Source: Stramonita haemastoma (taxonomy: Eukaryota > Mollusca > Gastropoda > Neogastropoda > Muricidae). From it: DNA of 64,000 bases. Numbering within the stretch: position 1 is the stretch's first letter; every line of letters begins with the position of its first letter. Below the pieces are notes generated by a model, which was given only the letters and a program-made list of their open reading frames with translations, was not told the origin of the DNA and did no database searches. Made by a program: the position numbers and the translations under genes. The stretch spans positions 80,491,274 to 80,555,273 of the forward strand of contig CM060318.1 in NCBI GenBank assembly GCA_030674155.1, given 5' to 3'. Below, piece by piece: positions 13,801-22,191 of this stretch.

Positions 13801-16095
13801 TTCATCAGAGGAATGGAGCATCATTTTTCTACCCACATGTATAAACGGGCTCATAAGTAAATACTGGTAATATATTTTATTGGCCCGCTATTTTCAGATC
13901 GTGGATTCCATCATGGCGTTGTTCCGTGTGGACTTCAGTGGGCGAGGGGAGCTGGCTGACAGACAGCAGAAACTGGCCCAGCTACTGTCACGTCTGCAGA
14001 AAATTGCTGAAGGTACAACGTGGGGAAGAATCATGTCTATAACACAGTGCTCAAATCTAGCATCACCAAGAGTACTAAATTTAGTGCACCCTTTCCTTTT
14101 ACCTAGTCCATGTGTGGTCAGCACCAGCTGGCCCCAATTGGGATGAAATGGGGTGGAATTTAGCAGCTGAAAGTGGGGGGGAAATTTACAGCTGTGATAA
14201 ATGACCAGATGAAGAATTCATATGTTTGTATTCAGTTCATAATGTAGTGCAACCATTTTGTTTTGAGTGAACAATATGTAGGTAAATTGATGCAGGTATG
14301 GGTAATTGTTATGCATTCCGTATTCAGTGTTGATTTCATCCAATTAACGTGAAGAGAGATTAATAAGCATAAATGTACTTATAAATCTATCCCCCCTTCC
14401 CTCCCCCCAAATTACTGATATTCTCTAAAACCTTGCATTTGTTATATGATACCCATTCCATGAAATGGAAAGAGCAGTTTTATTTCAGCATAAAATGATC
14501 AAGATCTGGGTTTGTTTGGGTTTACAGAACATTGCAGCAGATACTGTTGTTTTCTGTTACAGAGTACAATGTGGCGTGTTTTGTCACCAATCAAATGACA
14601 GCCGATCCTGGAGCCACTATGAGGTAAGTATTCTTAAAAATCTGTTTTGAAATGGTTTATTTTGGAAATGATTTTAGAACAGTATTTTGTTGTTGTTGGT
14701 TGTATTTTTGTGTCCAGATTGGTTTGGTTGTTTTTGTTGTTGTTGTTTTTTTTTTTGGGGGGGGGGGGCGGGGGCGTTGGAGTTTTGAAAAGATTAATGT
14801 ATTTGAGTTTGTGAATTCTTGTCAAAAAACAAAATCTAAACTTGCCAGTCACAGGATGAACTTGATTGAGAACAATCCAGGATAAGCATGATATAAGCTG
14901 GCATGCAAAGTGAATGGTGCTTTGTGTGCAGTTTCCAAGCGGATCCAAAGAAACCCATTGGTGGCCACATTCTGGCTCATGCATCAACCACACGCCTCAT
15001 GCTGAGAAAAGGACGTGGTGAAAATAGGATTGCCAAAATTTATGACAGGTATTATTTACAGGTGTTTTTGTCATGCACATGTGAGATATGTACAACTTGT
15101 CTTTCTTGGGGTCACTTAAAAATAGTCATCACATGTAATTTTGCTTGAAGAGAAATGGTTCTGTGCATATTAAAGTTTTCTTGGAAATAACTGTGCTCTT
15201 GATTATTTGGAATTTTGTTTGTTTTCTTGAAAGAGGACACTATGCATAGCTGATTGACATGGAATGACTCAAGTTTGAGATCACGTGATTCCCAATATTT
15301 CACTGTCAAATAGTACAATTCCAAATCCTTTACTAGCGTGGAATGGATTATAAAGGTAGATCCAATGCAGAACTGGCCAATCTATCTATAACTAGTAACA
15401 TATCAGAGGGGGGAAATAAAACATCTGAATGTAGGTGAGATATTAAGTTGGCCTGTGGATCTGTTATGGTGATATTACCATAGTGATGTTCTGAAATATC
15501 ATATTTACGACCATACGTATTTGTCATTTTGCGTAATGTCACCATAAAGTTTGTCAATTGTCTTAAAAATTTGATCAGAATACACTGTCTCAGATCTGGA
15601 TAACCTGGCAATTTCTTGTCATTTTAGAATAAAATGTCAGACACGTCATATAAATATCTCTTCTCTCATCAAAAAATATTCAGAATGCAATTTTGTTTTT
15701 TGTTTTTTTATCCAGTACAATAGCACCTGAATTGTAAAGTGTTTATTTTTAGCAGTGGTGGTGATGTTCCAACTGTTTCACTTGTCGGTTCATTTTTGAA
15801 GCATCCAAATAGTAGCATGTTTTTCACTACTTTTCAGTTCTCAAATTGATAGCATCATCCATAGTCGCATTCAAAATTATAGCACAGTTCATTTTCCCTC
15901 TTATTGATACTGATGGGTTTCGGGGGGGGGTAGAAAAAAGGGTAGGGTTCTTGTCATTTTTTTCATGTATGTGTGTGTGTGTGTGTAAAAGTATACTACG
16001 AGTTCATGAAGCTGTTGTGTTTCAGTCCTGACCTGCCAGAGAATGAGGCAACTTTTGCAATCAGTGGAGGGGGAGTCATCGATGCCAAGGAATAG
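2868..16095 (+). CDS. DMC1: DMC1 meiotic recombinase, whole coding span (13 exons)
   Basis: Meiosis-specific RecA/RAD51-family ATPase that forms filaments on single-stranded DNA and carries out homologous strand exchange in the nucleus. Coding exons: 2868-2924, 4740-4784, 6172-6222, 7823-7918, 9119-9201, 9607-9701, 10510-10582, 11029-11120, 12352-12425, 13898-14012, 14563-14623, 14932-15048, 16026-16095. Together they make 1029 nt, or 342 residues plus stop (human DMC1: 340). Every junction is GT-AG and in frame. The N-terminus [11 protein letters not shown] matches human MKEDQVVAEEP. A helix-hairpin-helix domain covers about residues 30-85. Walker A is GEFRTGKT at 128-135; the Walker B strand is [12 protein letters not shown] near 221-232. 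The DMC1-diagnostic end GGVIDAKE is present. No frameshift or premature stop. RAD51 is excluded by the N-terminus and end. The SUN gene lies downstream on the other strand. Confidence 0.96.
3237..3335 (+). mobile_element. SINE family A, 3' fragment (DMC1 intron 1)
   Basis: Matches the family A 3' end: AGAATGCGGCTACCTTAATG, then a GGGCAAAAATGG block and a diverged GGTGAACC end. No head is present. Confidence 0.6.
3780..4175 (-). mobile_element. SINE family A, near full length
   Basis: Read on the minus strand from 4175, a degenerate tRNA-like head has an A box TAGCTCAGTGCTTAGAGCA and a B-box-like CAGGTTTGATT. The family body with the landmark GAGTAGGCCATTGTG follows, ending at the GGTGGGCAAAAA block near 3838. 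The tRNA-like part is a SINE promoter, not a tRNA gene. Confidence 0.75.
4262..4552 (-). mobile_element. SINE family A fragment (DMC1 intron 1)
   Basis: Shares AATAAGCACTCATGTGCT, CACACAATGGCCTACTCTT and TATAGTCTCATCTGAAGGAC with other copies. It ends next to a (GT)n tract at 4557. Confidence 0.65.
4557..4621. repeat. (GT)n microsatellite
   Basis: An uninterrupted 65-bp GT tract in DMC1 intron 1. Confidence 0.97.
4740..4784 (+). CDS. DMC1: DMC1 exon 2
   Basis: Residues 20-34, [15 protein letters not shown], corresponding to human SLFQDIDLLQKHGI. Acceptor TTGTGCAG, donor GTAAGT, phase 0 on both sides. Only 45 nt, so easily missed by ORF-based methods. Confidence 0.95.
4960..5457 (+). pseudogene. 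5'-truncated non-LTR retrotransposon 3' end
   Basis: A short frame ending at 5103 reads [20 protein letters not shown] then [15 protein letters not shown]. This matches the usual C-terminus of CR1/L2/jockey-type reverse-transcriptase ORFs (pattern ...LWNxLP...FKKxL). A 3' UTR of about 350 bp follows and ends in (TTGAC)n at about 5434-5457, the typical short-repeat tail of such elements. The copy lacks the reverse transcriptase itself and is dead on arrival. It sits in DMC1 intron 2; a second tail of the same kind lies at 2335-2410. Confidence 0.75.
5460..5542. repeat. (AC)n microsatellite
   Basis: An uninterrupted 83-bp AC tract directly abutting the (TTGAC)n tail of the LINE fragment, consistent with expansion from a retroelement tail. 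Confidence 0.97.
5635..6037 (+). mobile_element. SINE family B, full-length-like
   Basis: The head GGTGGTCTAGAGGTAACGCG with GTGGTTCAAATCCTG gives tRNA-like A and B boxes. The body contains GATGAGATGATAAACCGAGG and AGAACCCACGGCAACAAGAG. The 3' region is CTCTCCCTGGGGAGAGCAGC followed by AGAGAAATCTGCTGTGACAT. The CTCTCCCTGGGGAGAG hairpin is characteristic. I recall very similar repeats from caenogastropod genomes. It lies in DMC1 intron 2, and reading frames within it are not genes. Confidence 0.8.
6172..6222 (+). CDS. DMC1: DMC1 exon 3
   Basis: Residues 35-51, [17 protein letters not shown], almost identical to human. It is the first part of the helix-hairpin-helix DNA-binding domain. Acceptor AATCAG, donor GTAAAT, phase 0 on both sides. 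Confidence 0.95.
6297..6374. repeat. (TA)n microsatellite
   Basis: About 78 bp of pure TA in DMC1 intron 3, a strongly melting, hairpin-prone tract. Confidence 0.97.
6425..6471. repeat. (CA)n grading into (CG)n
   Basis: CA repeats change to CACG and then CGCGCGCGCG near 6462-6471. Alternating purine-pyrimidine sequence of this kind favours Z-DNA. Confidence 0.9.
7147..7434 (+). mobile_element. Chimeric tRNA/5S-rRNA-related SINE with target-site duplication
   Basis: The element begins with a tRNA-like A box (ATAGCTAAGTGGTCAGAGCG). At 7191-7234 it continues into sequence close to the 3' half of 5S rRNA: AAGTTAAGCA, GTCGAGCGTGGTTA and TTGGATGGGTGACC. A perfect 10-bp direct repeat, ATTTCAAAGC, flanks it (7137-7146 and 7435-7444), so insertion was by target-primed reverse transcription. 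It lies in DMC1 intron 3. It is not a 5S gene, because the 5' half of 5S rRNA is absent. Confidence 0.82.
7581..7796. repeat. (GT)n-rich compound microsatellite
   Basis: GT repeats with a higher-order unit containing TTTGTGGGTGAG that recurs several times between about 7616 and 7712. It stops about 25 bp before DMC1 exon 4, so length change could touch the exon 4 acceptor region. Confidence 0.93.
7823..7918 (+). CDS. DMC1: DMC1 exon 4
   Basis: Residues 52-83, beginning [20 protein letters not shown] and continuing with [12 protein letters not shown]. Finishes the helix-hairpin-helix domain. Acceptor TTTTCAG, donor GTGAGT, phase 0. Confidence 0.95.
8955..9055 (-). mobile_element. SINE family A fragment (DMC1 intron 4)
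   Basis: Shares GAAATAAGCACGCATGTGCT, ATGTATGCAGTTTTGTAAAT and CTGTTCCCACC with the copy at 4262-4552. Confidence 0.55.
9119..9201 (+). CDS. DMC1: DMC1 exon 5
   Basis: Residues 84-110 plus two bases of codon 111. Contains the linker [20 protein letters not shown] before the ATPase core. Acceptor TTTAACAG after a long T tract, donor GTGAGT. Confidence 0.94.
9382..9449. repeat. (GT)n microsatellite
   Basis: A 68-bp GT tract in DMC1 intron 5, between exons only 400 bp apart. Confidence 0.96.
9607..9701 (+). CDS. DMC1: DMC1 exon 6 (Walker A)
   Basis: Residues 111-142 plus one base. Carries [16 protein letters not shown] followed by the phosphate-binding loop GEFRTGKT and the helix TQLSHTLC. 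Acceptor TTTTTCAG, donor GTAAGA. Confidence 0.96.
9752..9886. mobile_element. MITE flanked by TTAA, copy 1
   Basis: A 135-bp element between TTAA at 9748-9751 and 9887-9890. Its ends are imperfect inverted repeats, CCTCTTTACTGC and, read inward, CCCTTTCGCTGC. It shares its 3' half with the copy at 12069-12215 (CAGCATGTGCCTGAGCAAAA, ATGATAGCAGC). No coding capacity. Mobilisation by a TTAA-specific transposase is inferred. Confidence 0.75.
10510..10582 (+). CDS. DMC1: DMC1 exon 7
   Basis: Residues 143-166 and two bases of F167. Sequence [18 protein letters not shown] then IDTENTF, with the Glu that follows the ATPase core strand. Its donor is GTATCCTT, the consensus of a U12-type intron, not a normal GTRAGT. 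Confidence 0.95.
10583..11028 (+). other. DMC1: DMC1 intron 7, U12-type (minor spliceosome)
   Basis: The donor GTATCCTT matches the U12 5' splice-site consensus exactly. TTCCTTAAT at 11011-11019 matches the U12 branch-point consensus at 8 of 9 positions, with the branch A about 10 nt from the CAG acceptor, the spacing typical of minor introns. There is no polypyrimidine tract between branch point and acceptor. All other DMC1 introns have ordinary U2-type donors. Confidence 0.88.
10731..10832. repeat. (GT)n microsatellite inside the U12 intron
   Basis: About 100 bp of GT repeats with CGCG near 10817-10820, in the middle of DMC1 intron 7. Confidence 0.96.
11029..11120 (+). CDS. DMC1: DMC1 exon 8
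   Basis: Completes F167, then residues 168-197: [12 protein letters not shown] and [11 protein letters not shown], highly conserved in DMC1. Ends with one base of S198 at donor GTAAGT. Confidence 0.95.
11238..11532 (-). mobile_element. tRNA-derived SINE (family D) with 13-bp target-site duplication
   Basis: Read on the minus strand from 11532, the head has A box TGGCCTAGTGGTTAGGGCG and B box GGGTTCGATCCC, both intact. A body with CCACCCAGGTGTAAAAGGG and GACTGGCGTCCTATCCAG follows, ending in a short A/T tail. The 13-bp repeat AAGCTTGAAAATA flanks it exactly (11225-11237 and 11533-11545). It is in DMC1 intron 8. The perfect duplication marks a fairly recent insertion. Confidence 0.88.
11661..11998. 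mobile_element. TTAA-flanked MITE, second type
   Basis: Lies between TTAA at 11657-11660 and 11999-12002. Its ends are related when read inward: CTCTTACACTACC and CTCTTTTGCCACC. An internal C-run with a second TTTAACC near 11680 may mark a nested or recombined copy. No reading frame of note. Confidence 0.6.
12069..12215. mobile_element. MITE flanked by TTAA, copy 2
   Basis: A 147-bp relative of 9752-9886, between TTAA at 12065-12068 and 12216-12219. Both copies share the start CCTCTTTACTGC(A/G)CTGTTGAC and the end AGCAAAATATGATAGCAGC. Confidence 0.78.
12352..12425 (+). CDS. DMC1: DMC1 exon 9
   Basis: Residues 198-222, [20 protein letters not shown] then FKLL, ending in phase 0. Acceptor TTCATCAG, donor GTAAGA. 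It leads into the Walker B strand of exon 10. Confidence 0.95.
13022..13325 (+). mobile_element. SINE family B, 3'-shortened copy
   Basis: Shares GTGGTCAAGAGGTAACACC, GGTGGTTCAATTCCCGT, TTGAGTGGTGGTCTGGGTAC and ATTCTGTTGAAAAGAG with 5635-6037, but lacks the CTCTCCCTGGGGAGAG end. It lies in DMC1 intron 9. Confidence 0.75.
13898..14012 (+). CDS. DMC1: DMC1 exon 10 (Walker B, L1 region)
   Basis: Residues 223-260 plus one base. [20 protein letters not shown] then [18 protein letters not shown], nearly identical to human. The Asp of IVDS is the Walker B acid. Acceptor TTTTCAG, donor GTACAA. Confidence 0.96.
14563..14623 (+). CDS. DMC1: DMC1 exon 11
   Basis: Residues 261-280 plus two bases. [19 protein letters not shown] carries the conserved NQM motif of RecA-family recombinases. 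Acceptor GTTACAG, donor GTAAGT. Confidence 0.95.
14932..15048 (+). CDS. DMC1: DMC1 exon 12 (L2 region)
   Basis: Residues 281-319 plus two bases. [20 protein letters not shown] then [18 protein letters not shown]. It covers the disordered L2 DNA-binding loop and following strands. Acceptor TGTGCAG, donor GTATTA. Confidence 0.95.
16026..16095 (+). CDS. DMC1: DMC1 exon 13 and stop
   Basis: Residues 320-342: [20 protein letters not shown] then AKE and a TAG stop. The end matches the vertebrate DMC1 tail GGIGDAKE closely. Acceptor TTTCAG. Confidence 0.96.
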
Positions 16096-16266
16096 AATCT
16101 GTCCGTAATGTTAACTGAAGTGTGCTGGCATTTTTCCATGCTCAGGTCTGCTTGAAACTGACCAAGCATGCCTGTACAGACTGTAAGTCAGCTTCAATTC
16201 GTGTTTAGGTTGGCCAGCCAGAGTAGATTTTCTGGTCTCAGTTGGTTGTATTGTTTCACTTTTAGA

Positions 16267-16272
16267 ATTAAA
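16267..16272 (+). promoter_or_regulatory. DMC1: Possible DMC1 poly(A) signal
   Basis: ATTAAA, 172 nt after the stop codon, is followed by T/G-rich sequence. No AATAAA stands closer. Weak evidence without transcript data. Confidence 0.3.
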
Positions 16273-16435
16273 ATTTGGTATCTACCTACTGTATGCTTTA
16301 GTTGTTTGTTATTGGACCTAATAATTTGAATCTTGGTGTATCTTGAATCTGTTATTTTTTACCTTTGCAAAAGAAGGGGGAAAAGTTACCAAGTGTTTCC
16401 AACAAATTTTCTTTGACAACCACAGAATTTTCCTT

Positions 16436-16758
16436 CCTGGAGTTAACATCAGTACCAACTCCACTCCCTTGAAAGCCCTTCAGATGAGACTATAAACTGA
16501 GATACTGTGTGCGGTCACATGCAGAACATCTTGCTCACACATTAAAATCCATTCTGCCTTTCAGAAAAGTAGACCATTTCATGCTAGTAGGAACAGATGA
16601 CAATGTTGAAGACCATTTCATGCCAGTACGAACAGATGACAATGTTTTCAAAATACACACGCTCACTGGTGTCATGTTTGGAAATCATCCAGCTATCTTA
16701 CTGGCGGGCAAAATTGGTCGCATACTCAAAATCTCACCACTGGTGAATCTTGAAGTTC
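16436..16758 (+). mobile_element. SINE family A with internal duplication
   Basis: The 5' head is missing. A 39-bp segment, ACCATTTCATGC...CAGATGACAATGTT, is tandemly repeated at 16571-16609 and 16610-16648, which distinguishes this copy from all others in the window. Confidence 0.7.
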
Positions 16759-18748
16759 TAGCCAAGGAACAATCAACCAAACCAACCACAAAAAAAGTTG
16801 AAACTCAAAATGGTTACATTACAAAAATATTTCATACCACTCGCATTCAAAACACAAAATCAAACTTGCAGTCTGCTGAAGAAATTTTCATATTGTCTGT
16901 AGCTTTTATTCAATACATATACATGTTGCTACAACATGAAGCTAATCCTAGGTATTTGTCACTATTTTGTATGCCTTACTTATTCAGTCTTGGAGTCGGC
17001 ACAGGGTACATAGCTTTGTCAGAGAATTAAATATTTTTTCTTCTTTTTTTTTTTGGCAACTAACATATGGATTTAGTGCTGCAGGAACACCAACTGCACT
17101 CCAATGCTTCATTCCTTTTCTTTCCTTTGGGTGTCTTGTGATAGGGATGAACTGTGAATTTAACCTTGAATTTTAATCATCTTGATTCACAGATCTAAGA
17201 TGTGATTTTATAATATGTTTATAGCCAATTTACTTTAAAAATTTTTTTTATTATTATCCTTTCTTTGCCAGGCTGTAAGCCATAGTTATGATTGTTATTT
17301 TTAGTTTATTCTTTTTGTCCCCTATAAATCTTCCCTAGTACTCCAAGAAACAATAAGAAATCATAACCCTTTATTCTGGTTTAAATGATGCTTTATGAAC
17401 ATGTAATATCAGCAATTAAGTGGAATCTCTACAGTCTTTACACATTCTACTTATAATTAACACTACCTTCCAAGGCAAAAGCTCTCCTAAAATGTACTAG
17501 TTTTCCACTAACACATTTCAACTGTAATATTCAAATTACATTCATTTGATATATCAACACTCCATACATTCCCTGTACCATCTCTTCCAACAAGAAACCA
17601 GTGCAATGCAACGATTATTCCACAACCCGCATCTTTGATTTCCTGCAGCAGGACTAAAAACAAGCTTGTCTGCATGAACTGCACAACACATTCATTTTAT
17701 TTCAAAGAGAAGGACACCGAATGATCCAACTGAACTGTTAAAGAATGCAAGGACAATAAGAAAAAATAAAAAAGCATAACAAAAACACAGTACTGTTTTT
17801 CATTCAAAGGCACAAAACATGAAGTCATGTTTAGCACTAATCATCAGCTGTAGAGAAAAAAGGAGCACAGTTGTTAAGTCACAGAAGCTAACACTATTTA
17901 CTGTCATTAAAATCCCTTTGGCACTGCTGAACTTGTTGGCACACTGACACTGCAGAGCAATGTGCTGATGTGGAGATCGAGGACTATTCCCTAAATCCAC
18001 ATTAACCAACTGACAATTATTCATAAATACTGCTTTCTCCTGTAATTAAAAACTCTTGGCACAAAATGATATACCCACCCCACCCACCCTTTCCTGAAGT
18101 AAACTTACAAAACATTCCAAGACAACTCTATAATGTTAAAGTATTAACCAAAAAGCTAATACTTAAAACATCAAATATATATACGAGTAGATTATGAATG
18201 CAAAAAGTTATATGCCTATGAATGCAGTGTTGTTTTACTATGCAAGTTGCTGTCATTAAGGCAATGTGCGGCACCCAACATTACTAAATTTAGGTCATTT
18301 TGGCTATTTTGAGATTTTTCCAATTTTACATTCTAGGACATGTATATATTCATATGACATAATTAGATTTTACAAATACATTGTCTTTATGCAATTAAAA
18401 AACGTTTTACTAACCTAACCCAACCGAGTTTGTGTTCTTTTATTCCGAAAAATGCGTGAAAATGCCGACATTTATGCCCTAGCAACATGCATTTCTAGTT
18501 CACAAAGTATGATGTATCATACACCAAACGAAACTAGATTGTCTCCCCTACAAGATTCCGAAGAGCTTCTACTCCGAACACTCATTCACAACGAGTTATA
18601 CGTCATTTCAGTCGATTAGCATATCGACGGCAACTTCCATATATAGAGAGCGATTCAAAAGTAAGCTGGCCGGTTAGTTGAATCGGGTCACGTGACGCAA
18701 AATGGCCGCTGTTTACATCGAGTTCGTACCTCCGCTTCAAGCAGAAAA

Positions 18749-19090
18749 ATGACTCGTTTGAAGAAATAAACGCTTCAATTGGCTTATAAATGCAAGCCGA
18801 GTCGCGAAAAACACCTTGCATTTGCTCGACAGTGCAAAACATGGAAGGAAACGGACGAATTGTTGAGAATCAGTGCCGAGTCTGACTTAGTGCTACAGTG
18901 TTCTAAAAGTGAAATCTCATCGTCTGCTTCGCTGTCAAGATCGCTGCGTACTGAGAGTGTTTTGCTAAGCAAGAAAGCTTGTACTCTGCTCAAACATGAA
19001 CCATATCAGGCCGTTTGTGAAAAAAGGTTCGAAAATGCCAGTTCTGAGCCAGCTGGTAACTGTAATGAGCAGAAACTGCTCCAAGTGTAA
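18749..19090 (+). pseudogene. Transposase remnant, N-terminal part
   Basis: From ATG 18749 the frame reads MTRLKK, meets TAA at 18767-18769, and then stays open to TAA at 19088-19090. The downstream part has KCKPSREKHLAFARQC, a serine-rich segment and KRFENASSEPAGNCNEQKLL. It lies just inside the left end of the TTAA element. I do not recognise a domain in this half; assignment to the transposase rests on position. Confidence 0.5.
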
Positions 19091-19241
19091 ACTAACTTTT
19101 GGCTTCAGAACAGAGGAAAAGAAACCACATGGGTTAGTTGTTCTGTGTATTCAATGTGTGTTGTGTATCACCAGTAAGCAAGCTGTAGGGGGGATTTGGG
19201 GTGGGAAACAAGTTCACTGGTAGGCCTAGCTGTTTTATATT

Positions 19242-19332
19242 TGTGTGTGTGTGTGTGTGTGTGTGTGCAAATGCATGTGTGTGTGTGTGTGTGCAAATGC
19301 ATGTGTGTGTGTGTGTGTGTGTGCACATGCAT

Positions 19333-19390
<58 letters not shown>
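19242..19390. repeat. (GT)n with GCAAATGCAT interruptions
   Basis: About 150 bp of GT repeats. The block GTGCAAATGCATGTG occurs twice, showing local duplication of interrupted units inside the transposon. Confidence 0.95.
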
Positions 19391-19393
<3 letters not shown>

Positions 19394-19639
19394 ACACAAT
19401 TTTCTTTATTTATACCTGTAATTCTAATGAGGCAAAACATGAATATATTTTTGCATTTATGGACAGAAGTATAGGATAAAACTTCATGAATTAATTAATT
19501 AACAGTTTTCACAAAAGGATTCAGACTGAAATGAATATGGAGTGGAAATCAACTTTATTGTTTGAACAAATTCATTATACTAGATCTAGATTACAGCATA
19601 CTCTTCATGCAAGTATTCACAAACACACTAGCATATAAA

Positions 19640-19730
19640 TATATATGTATATATATTTATATATGTATATATATGTGTGTGTATATATGTGTGTGTGTGT
19701 ATATATGTGTGTGTGTGTCTACATGCATAC

Positions 19731-19789
<59 letters not shown>
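19640..19789. repeat. AT/GT mixed repeat followed by (CA)n
   Basis: TATATATGTATATAT units at 19637-19704 pass into GT units, then a pure (CA)n tract from 19733 to 19789. It separates the two transposase remnants. Confidence 0.93.
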
Positions 19790-19790
<1 letters not shown>

Positions 19791-19850
19791 GCTCCAAACA
19801 TAAATTGTTATATCTAGATCAGTATATCTTGATTCAATTTATGAGCTCAC

Positions 19851-20301
19851 ATGGAGTTTGAAGCAGTCCTGTGGTGTGCACCATGGAATGCGACAAGGTG
19901 TGATATCTTCAGTGAGCTGACAACACCCCTGAACTATGAGAAGCAGCATATCTACTTCATGCCTGTTTATGAGAGAATGACAAAGATGCAGCTGCTTCAA
20001 AGATGTGGTGCTGGCAAGACTCAAAGAGTGCCTGAACAGCCTTGTGAAATTTGTTGCTCCATGGACAAGCTCACATCATGCTGGCGAGTTCTCTTTGCAG
20101 TCTGACAGCCATCCATGAGTTCAACTTAGGTCCTGCTTCTGCCCAAGACACTGCCAGTTGCTTTAGATTTGATATAAGTGTGCACATGAAGAGGCTGAGG
20201 GCATCCAGACAGCAGGACAGGGAGAAGAACAGCCTCAGGTACCAGAGGGCCAGTGTGATCAAGAGGCGCGACACTCTGAGAGCTGCCAAACTGAAGGGGT
20301 A
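19851..20301 (+). pseudogene. Transposase remnant, C-terminal part (frameshifted)
   Basis: The first frame (19851-20105) ends in MPVYERMTKMQLLQRCGAGK followed by TQRVPEQPCE, and stops at TGA near 20103. The reading continues in another frame as LTAIHEFNLGPASAQDT and ends at TAG 20301 after RRDTLRAAKLKG. The pattern RC.GKTQ..(N/P)E, then an F-N-x-G segment, then a basic C-terminus resembles Mutator-like/Kolobok transposases common in invertebrate genomes. Identification is from memory of the family pattern, so moderate confidence. Confidence 0.5.
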
Positions 20302-22148
20302 GAGGAGCAGATGGTGCTGGAAAGTGGCCCAGCCTAGCCTACAGGGGTGTTCTGATTATTTATTCTTGTTTTTAAAGGGCTGGATATGTGAACTGAAGCT
20401 TTCCAACAAGGCTATGAGTAATATATGGTGGTCTGTACATGTTTGTATTCTTTTTCCTCTTTTTTCTCCACTTTGTGTTTTTTGCATCACATGCATTTTG
20501 TGATCAAAATTTCTCAAAAACTGTCTATCAGAAATTTATGAAACTTGGCACACTTACACATTATGGTCTTCTTGACAGTAATATAGAGAGACTTTTTTAA
20601 TATTATGAGTATTTTTTCTGTTAAAAAGATCAGATTACATAATACCTTGTATAAAAAGTGTCCATTAAAAAATTTTTTTATAAAAAATAAACAGTGAATT
20701 TTTTCAAGAATGTCTCTCTATTTAACTGTAAATACACCCATTATGTACATTTGTGCCAAAAATCATGAATGTAGCACTTGAATTTATGGGTAAAAAATCA
20801 TTCCTAAAAAATCCAAGATGGCGGATGTTTATCTTGGTTTCCATGGAAACATGGCTCACTAACATAAAACAAGTAACATTTTTTAAGTTAGAAGTCATAG
20901 TACTATAAGTTAATATCAAAGACTAGGTTTTAATTCTTCATTTGTAAAAAGTAAAATTTAGTGCCTCACATTGCCTTAATATGTCACACAACCAAGTGAT
21001 AAGCATTAATAATAAACCATCACCACACAATATCAAGCAGGTTTCAAATGTGCTGCCATTAAGAAGAATCTGCTTTTAATGCAGACCTTGTTTTCCATCT
21101 GAACTCCGATTAGCAAATGAAAATCCACTTACCCAAACTACAACAGCCATTTTCATTCAAGCATTATCCTTAACCCCCCTCCCCCTTTTACCCACCCACA
21201 CAATGGTACCTTTCTAGACACACTTACGTTTTTTCCCCATGTGGGGTGGGAAGGAGAGAGGCTTAAACATCTATTTTTCCTGTATCTTACATCTTTGAAC
21301 TTTGGGGGGGTGGGGGGGGGGGGGGGGAGAGAAAAACTCTGAAGTGTTTAGAATAACTGGTAATTCCTCAGCACATTTTTTTATAACTTGGAAAAATCTT
21401 GATTTTAATAAATCCCAACTATCAGGAATCTGAGGAGGGCTATATGATCAGTGTCAATCCTATATAACAAATGTGTTAATTAAACAAAAAGTTCCGTGTA
21501 TTTTTAACTTAAAAAAAAATTCAAATATAAGAAGACTTTTATCTTGGTGTTTATATTTACTTACCAGATTAACATATTCACAATCAATGAGGGGAAAAAA
21601 TCCAGAGTAAGTATTGCTGAAAATACAACTCGCACGGTAAACCAAAAATAGCGCACTTAAAATGTTATCAAAATGAGGACAAAACTCCAGAGAATATGAA
21701 AGGTGAAAGAAAAAAAATAGGGACAGCAATATTATATCTTAAAGCCAATAGATTTAAGAAACATATATGCTTATATCACTTTTTTTTTGCCAGGGAATCA
21801 AGAGCAACTGCTGAGCAGATACAAAAGAACAAAACAACAGAAATGTATACACAGCACAAATATACCTGTAGGCAAGTCTAGGCACACAAAGAGCCCCACA
21901 ACTCCCTCATACTCAGATTCATCCAAATAATCTTTGTAAAGACAAAAGATGGGTGACTGAATCAATGAAAGAGAAGATAAAACAGAATGAATCACAGAAC
22001 ATAGAAAAAAAAACAAAGAAAGACAAGTGGTGAATGAGGGGAAATTTCCATTAGGTGTGGGAAACAAATTTACACTGTAAGAATTATAAGGGGGAAATTC
22101 CGTTGTAATCTCAGTCAGAATTCAGAGTTTATCTTGGAAAATTAGTCT

Positions 22149-22151
<3 letters not shown>

Positions 22152-22189
<38 letters not shown>
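22152..22189. repeat. (CA)n microsatellite
   Basis: A short 38-bp pure CA tract. Confidence 0.92.

Positions 22190-22191
<2 letters not shown>

Larger units (their letters stand above)
16096..18259. other. DMC1 3' flank, no further gene seen
   Basis: Contains a presumed short DMC1 3' UTR, one SINE (16436-16758) and otherwise AT-rich sequence. The 173-codon frame at 16509-17030 mostly translates the SINE. TTTATT at 17370-17375 is one of several possible minus-strand poly(A) signals for the SUN gene. Confidence 0.45.
18260..20975 (+). mobile_element. TTAA-flanked DNA transposon (Kolobok-like), 2.7 kb, inactive
   Basis: The element is bounded by TTAA target duplications (18256-18259, 20976-20979). 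Its terminal inverted repeats are GGCAATGTGCGGCAC and, at the other end read inward, GGCAATGTGAGGCAC (14/15). The next bases also share TAAATTT-like blocks. Inside are decayed plus-strand coding remains at 18749-19090 and 19851-20301, disrupted by a stop and a frameshift. TTAA targets are used by piggyBac and Kolobok elements; the GG start and the transposase remnant favour Kolobok. Two microsatellites have grown in the middle. Confidence 0.8.

Noticed and set aside
16509..17030. 173-codon open frame downstream of DMC1
   Set aside because: Its first half translates SINE family A, including the 39-bp duplication; the rest is AT-rich with no recognisable motif.
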